A stretch of 64,000 nucleotides of DNA from Siphlonurus alternatus. Taxonomy: Eukaryota > Arthropoda > Insecta > Ephemeroptera > Siphlonuridae. The stretch is from the NCBI GenBank assembly GCA_949825025.1, contig OX463784.1:13869283-13933282 (forward strand). Reading direction: 5' to 3'. Below the pieces are notes generated by a model that saw only the letters and a program-made list of their open reading frames with translations, searched no databases and was not told the origin of the DNA. The first letter of the stretch is position 1, and each line of letters starts with the position of its first letter. A program made the position numbers and the translations under genes. This document shows, piece by piece, positions 57,470 through 64,000 of the stretch.

Positions 57470-57912
57470 ATATACAAACGATTTTACTAAAACTTTAAAA
57501 TAATTTTATAAATGTAACTCAATTAAAAAATAAAAATCTAATAACAAAAATATTCATTATTTTAATTTTCAATTGTACAACACTATAAGCACATCAGTAG
57601 ATAATTTTAATCACAAATATGTTGAAAGTACGCCAATAATTACATAACAATAACACACACAAAAATATGCAATAAAACATCACACTAAACATCACATATT
57701 ATACGAGTCATCATTGCATGCACAGTACAAAACAAAATAAACAAATACATTTAAAGGAATTTATATTTTTAATAGTTCCACATATTATGCAGTTAAAAAA
57801 AAAAAAAAAAAAAACGTTAGTTTTAGTTCAATTTTAAAATAGACTATATAATTGCATATTAATTGTTGAATTATTTCCATTCTGCACGTTAATTATTCCA
57901 AAACTCAACAAG
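57470..57912. other. AT-rich DNA with poly-A
   Basis: Poly-A run at 57795-57814; no gene recognised. Confidence 0.5.
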
Positions 57913-57913
57913 A

Positions 57914-58026
57914 GTAAGATTACCACTGGAAGTAGCCGAAAATTAATTAATTTAAACTTTTCTACAAAATTTCAGGTTCAAACATTAACTAGTAAGTCCA
58001 GAAAGCACTTTCTGGTGATAATCTTA
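57914..58026. mobile_element. Family F MITE, degraded (F5)
   Basis: AAGATTACCACTGGAAGTAG at left and AGCACTTTCTGGTGATAATC at right resemble the termini of F3 (48601-48815); the interior is shortened. Confidence 0.55.
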
Positions 58027-58360
58027 AAATTTGCTTTAACTGACGCCGAATCACAACGTGTGTTTTTAAATCTATGTAAATTTGTCTCTAAGTCACAGTC
58101 TCAATCAATACAGATTATGTTAGTTATTAGATTGGTGTTAATACGAGGCAGCAGCAAACTTGGCTCGGCTCTTATCTGCGTTACAAGGAGACCTTCTATT
58201 GTCTAAGAGGGGGGGGGGGGGGTCTTGAGAAAGAGCTTCGATCGCTTCTCATTAGCACCAAACGAGATACAAACCCAAGGACGGCTAGTTACTACATGTG
58301 ATACGAACTTTATCGAATCTTCTTCGTTGTGACGTCACAAACTTTTATAGTGAAATTTTC

Positions 58361-58546
58361 ATGACCTTTCCTCCGAAAGTAGCCGGAAGTTTAGGTTTTT
58401 CTGGTCTTTCTATTCATATTTCAGCGTTACAATTTTACACATAGGTCAGCACTTCGATCTACTTCAAACCATTCTGTAAAGTTTCAAAATTGAATTGTAA
58501 ACAGAATAGCTGCAAACTTCACACTTCCGGAGTGAATATCTTATTA
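58361..58546. mobile_element. Family F MITE, degraded (F6)
   Basis: TTTCCTCCGAAAGTAGCCGG and TTCACACTTCCGGAGTGAAT bound a body sharing TCTATTCATATTTCAGCGTT and CACATAGGTCAGCACTTCGA with F4 in reverse. A GTGACGTCAC site lies just to the left at about 58329. Confidence 0.6.
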
Positions 58547-58945
58547 AGGTAGAGATAACGCCGATCAGCTGTTTGACGTAGTTCCCTTTGATTAACATGT
58601 AAACCTTGGCAAAGTCACAAAAATTCTGAATTTTTTTTAGTGACAGTGATATTAATGCCTAGAAGCCATAGAAAAAATTTCAAAACAATTTAACTAGCCG
58701 ATTTTTTTTAATTAATTTTATTTAATTTTCAGCATATATTAGGGCTTTTCCATAGAAAGACAAACTAAAAACTTAATTAAAAAATATCGGCTCGTTAAAC
58801 TGTTTTGAAACTTTTTCTATGGCTTCTATAGGCACTAATATCTGACTCTAAAAAAAAAATCAGAATTTTTGTGAATTTGCTAAAGTTTACATGTTAATCA
58901 AAGGGGACTACATCGAACAGCTGATCGACGTTATCTCTACCTTAA
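58544..58945. mobile_element. Family I palindromic MITE
   Basis: About 402 bp. Ends TTAAGGTAGAGATAACGCCG and CGACGTTATCTCTACCTTAA; arms continue through GATCAGCTGTT, CCCTTTGATTAACATGTAAA and their mirror copies, around an AT-rich centre. Confidence 0.87.
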
Positions 58946-61150
58946 TTTGTCACTGTTATTCTTTGTCTAATTTAATTTAACTAATTTTATATATACACTA
59001 TTTGTATTTAATATAATTATATATTCAATTTAAGTTGAGCGACGATTTGTGATAGGACTAAAAAAGCTAATGTAACATTGGATATAATTATATTAATTAT
59101 TTAAATAAATAAGACTTTAAAAAAATCATGGCAACGAAAAAAAAAAATGAATTAATTTAATTAAAATTTTCCTACTTTTACTTCAAAATTTCTAGTGTAA
59201 AAAAGCTTCTTTCTGTCATCAGACTGTAAGTATTCCATGAAATGTGATGTAGGTAAATACAATTTGAAGTCTGAGAAAGCCTCTATATTTATTTTAGATT
59301 GAAACTTTAATTATATTGAAATTTGCATGAAGGGCGAAAAGTTCTCACTTTTTTTTTTTTTTTTTTTTTTTTTTGGATCTGTGTGAGAGTTCAAATATAC
59401 ATTAGATGTTATAAACATTATATTTCAATGGAGTAAAAAATATAATCTTGTGTATTATATTTTTTACATGCTACATAATATATATTTAGGCAAGCACTAT
59501 ATAATGAGATTAAAAATTATAAACAAGAAAACATTTAATCTTTCAATCCAAAATATAATATATAAGCGACTATAGCGTACAATATTATTGAGCAAGATAT
59601 AATTAGATTAAATTTGCAACATTATAAAAACAATAGTATTTTTTACATGTTTATTCATCGATATGTTTTATGTGCATTTTTTTTATTTATTTTTTTTTAA
59701 AATCCACAACTTTTAATTTAATTTACAAAATAAAAAATATATTCCCTATAATTTAATATATTGTTGATCAAAAATGTAAAATGAGTGATCTATAGTGCTG
59801 CTCTCTGCCTGTTATACTATAAAAAGTAACAGTTTTTAGCTCGAAAAAGAAGTTAGAAAAATAATTATTTAGTATGTTGAAAATAGTGTTACACAATTGT
59901 TTATTGAGTTTATTCATTTTATATCAACAGAATTAATGTTGACATTACAATTTTATTAAATATCATTAAAACGAATGAAATTAGGTTAAATAATATTTTA
60001 AAATAGTTGGTATTTTTAAACTGTAATAATATTTTCCTTCCCTCTCATGCTATGAAATTTAAGTAGTAAAGTAAATGTTTACTGTATCGCATGTAATTCT
60101 GTTTGCTTTTATCCTTTTTTGCTTGTACAAGCTATAATTTAATATTAATAATGTGTATCAGAAATAGATTCTAGCAAAAAGGTTACTTAGAATATATAGA
60201 GGCTTCAAGTCAGCTGATTTTGCGGTGTTCCCACCTTCCCATCCAAACCTATATGTGAAAAGAAAAAAAAATCGAAATTGATTTTTTGGCACAAAAGAAT
60301 TTTTTAGAGGAAAGTAAGTTCTTGATTCATTATCGGAAGATCCATAAGGGGGGGGGGGGGTAAAAGATGCTTTCAAATCAATATAAGCTTTACTAAGAAA
60401 AAAATACAAAATTTCTAACATGATGTCTTATGGAGAAAATTTTCCTTCCGGGGGAACACTTGAAGCCTCTATTATCACTAAAAAATCAATTTTTGTACAG
60501 TTTGCACACCTGAAAACTTCTCTAGCCGAGAGATGGCAGTAGTGTCGAACTCTCTTTACTTTGACATAAAGGACCAAGAGATGGCGCTGACGTCTGAAAA
60601 TTTTACTCTTTGCATCGAAGATACGGCAATACCTATAGCATGGGGAGAATCACAAAAATTATCAAATTTTTAGGAAAGAAATCAATTACGAAGTTGAAAT
60701 ATTTTTTATATTTGTCCGAAAGTATTTAACAACTAATTATGGTGTTGTCATTTCTGTAAAATTATGCTGCGGCTACTGATAGAGCATTTACATGATTTTA
60801 CAGTGTTAATCATATACAGCAATCCTCGCCAGACGCACATAGTACCAGCAGTTATCACTAGGTTCGCACTAACTTTATGACGCCAATCAAACTTGGTCAA
60901 CATGTCAACAATTAAGGGTAAATGACATGATCCTTTTATAGCAGATTGTATATTGATCGTTATCATATTTTCAGTGCATCTTCATATAAAAAATATAATT
61001 AAATTTTTTACAAAAATAATAGGATTTATTTAAAGTTTTTGAGAAACATATGATGCAATTTGGAAGAATATCCAGGGGGTGCTGGGGTCATTTTACTCAA
61101 AATTTAGTCAAATATATCAGCATTTAAAAAAACACAAAAATTAATTAAGT
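58946..61150. other. AT-rich DNA without recognised genes
   Basis: Poly-T at 59349-59374 and a short poly-G at about 60350-60360. A GC-richer stretch at about 60440-60640 (GAGAGATGGCAGTAGTGTCG, GAGATGGCGCTGACG) is unassigned. Confidence 0.45.
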
Positions 61151-61154
61151 AGTA

Positions 61155-61250
61155 TACACAAAGCCTTTATAAGGTCACATTTAGGGCTCAATAAAATAAG
61201 GTTGTAAAAATCACGCCTAAAATTGAGCATTAAAAAATATGGCTTTTTAA
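61155..61250. repeat. Family H fragment (H1-like)
   Basis: ACAAAGCCTTTATAAGGTCACATTTAGGG-like sequence with TTAGGGCTCAATAAAATAAG and CGCCTAAAATTGAGC follows the left arm and loop of the palindrome at 4535. Confidence 0.45.
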
Positions 61251-62160
61251 GTTCAATATGTGCTTTAATATGTAAAAATACTATAGGAAATAGTGAGCAA
61301 GGACTGACAATAGTGCCAGTATTTTGTCTTTTTTATTATACCTCTATTACTAATATCCTTGTATATTATAATGATTTAGTTTCTTGCTGGCACAATAATT
61401 ATTAAAAAGAATCATTACTAAAAGAAAAAAAAAAAAGGCTCAACACGATATTTCCAGTAAAAAAAATGTATGATAAAAATGATCAGTTGGACGTTATAAT
61501 TATATACAGTAAAATTATTTGCATGAAATATCATTAAATAATTTTTATTTTTCCTGGAATAATATATTTTTACACGCCAGTGTCAATCAATTTTAATAGT
61601 AATATTTCAAATCAGTCTGATATTTTAATTTTTTTATCTGGAGAATAGTTTTTTATAGTTATTATTGCACGCTATGCCCCTGTAAGGTAGGCAAACTTTT
61701 AAACAGTAAAGCACGAAGGGTTGTCTAAACAACAGGCGTAAGGTTTGCTGTATAAGAAAATAAATATTTCGTAAATAATTTATGTATTGATTTATTAACT
61801 CAGAATTATAACACCAAGTTTTATATATTATTATTGTTAAACGTTAAGTTGAAATACCAGTTTTAAAGATATTAATCAAATAATAATCGATTGAAAATCA
61901 TCAAATTTCTATGAAGGGTTGATTTGTTAATTTTAAAATATTTTTATGTTTTTATGGGAACTCACTTTATCTTTATCCTAGATTATAGTCTGTATTAATT
62001 ATTAACGTTTCAAATTAACATAAATTGACTTTTAATGTGTTATGTTATGGAAAACACGTTGATAAGAAATTACAACACACCAATTTCAGCACTAATATAA
62101 TGTTTTAAGCATAATGTTTTATGTTTTGCTGATCCGTTTTAACTTTACCTTAAATTAACT
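61251..62160. other. AT-rich DNA without recognised features
   Basis: No gene or clear repeat recognised. Confidence 0.5.
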
Positions 62161-62163
62161 TAA

Positions 62164-62200
62164 ATTAAGGTAGAGATAATACGAATCAGCTGACCCACCT
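62164..62200 (+). repeat. Solo terminal repeat of family I
   Basis: TTAAGGTAGAGATAATACGA then ATCAGCTGA matches the left end of the element at 58544; no second end nearby. Confidence 0.6.

Positions 62201-64000
<1,800 letters not shown>

Overview
This is a strongly AT-rich, gene-poor stretch of animal nuclear DNA, most likely from an arthropod. The case for a eukaryote is direct. One gene has GT-AG spliceosomal introns, and the rest is dominated by microsatellites (CT/GA, AT, ATTT, ATT, CCCT), palindromic MITEs and 5S-rRNA-derived SINEs. The arthropod assignment is weaker. It rests on recollection that Mutator-type transposases fused to a YqaJ/lambda-exonuclease-like nuclease are common in arthropod genomes.

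The one convincing intact gene lies on the minus strand from 34751 down to 27157. Four exons, all joined in phase 0 with canonical splice sites, give a predicted protein of about 1,038 residues. It has a basic N-terminus, a Mutator-like (MULE) transposase region with a candidate D-D-E triad split over exons 3 and 4, and a C-terminal YqaJ-type nuclease. The exons carry no internal stop or frameshift, while the introns have collected MITEs, a SINE and microsatellites.

Other coding traces are relics. One is the C-terminal part of a hAT transposase inside a 1.33-kb element (955-2286) with terminal inverted repeats and an 8-bp target duplication. The other is a short 3' end of a non-LTR retrotransposon reverse-transcriptase ORF (about 14089-14280).

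The rest is a catalogue of small DNA transposons. Family A (about 320 bp, 6 copies plus 2 of a sister subfamily) and family B (2 copies) are long palindromes carrying TGACGTCA-type cores. Family F (TA-CAGTCAAATT ends) carries CCGGAAGT motifs. Families G and H have GGG..ATTCACRAAG ends. Families C, D, E, I, J, K, L, M and P are further palindromic or TIR elements. There is a 655-bp foldback with 307-bp arms at 53362-54016, and a probable three-level nest at 42294-42864.

Layout: 1-9 kb AT-rich with a hAT relic and F/H/A/C MITEs; 9-14.5 kb dense MITEs and the LINE relic; 14.5-26 kb AT-rich with scattered MITEs, SINE-like pieces and CT arrays; 26-35.2 kb the MULE-YqaJ gene and its flanking MITEs; 35.2-36.5 kb a CCCT array and a GA array; 36.5-48 kb sparse with nested MITEs; 48-54 kb F, J, 5S-SINE and A elements and the foldback; 54-64 kb AT-rich with AT/CT arrays and H/F/I palindromes. 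No host housekeeping gene, tRNA or functional rRNA gene could be recognised.
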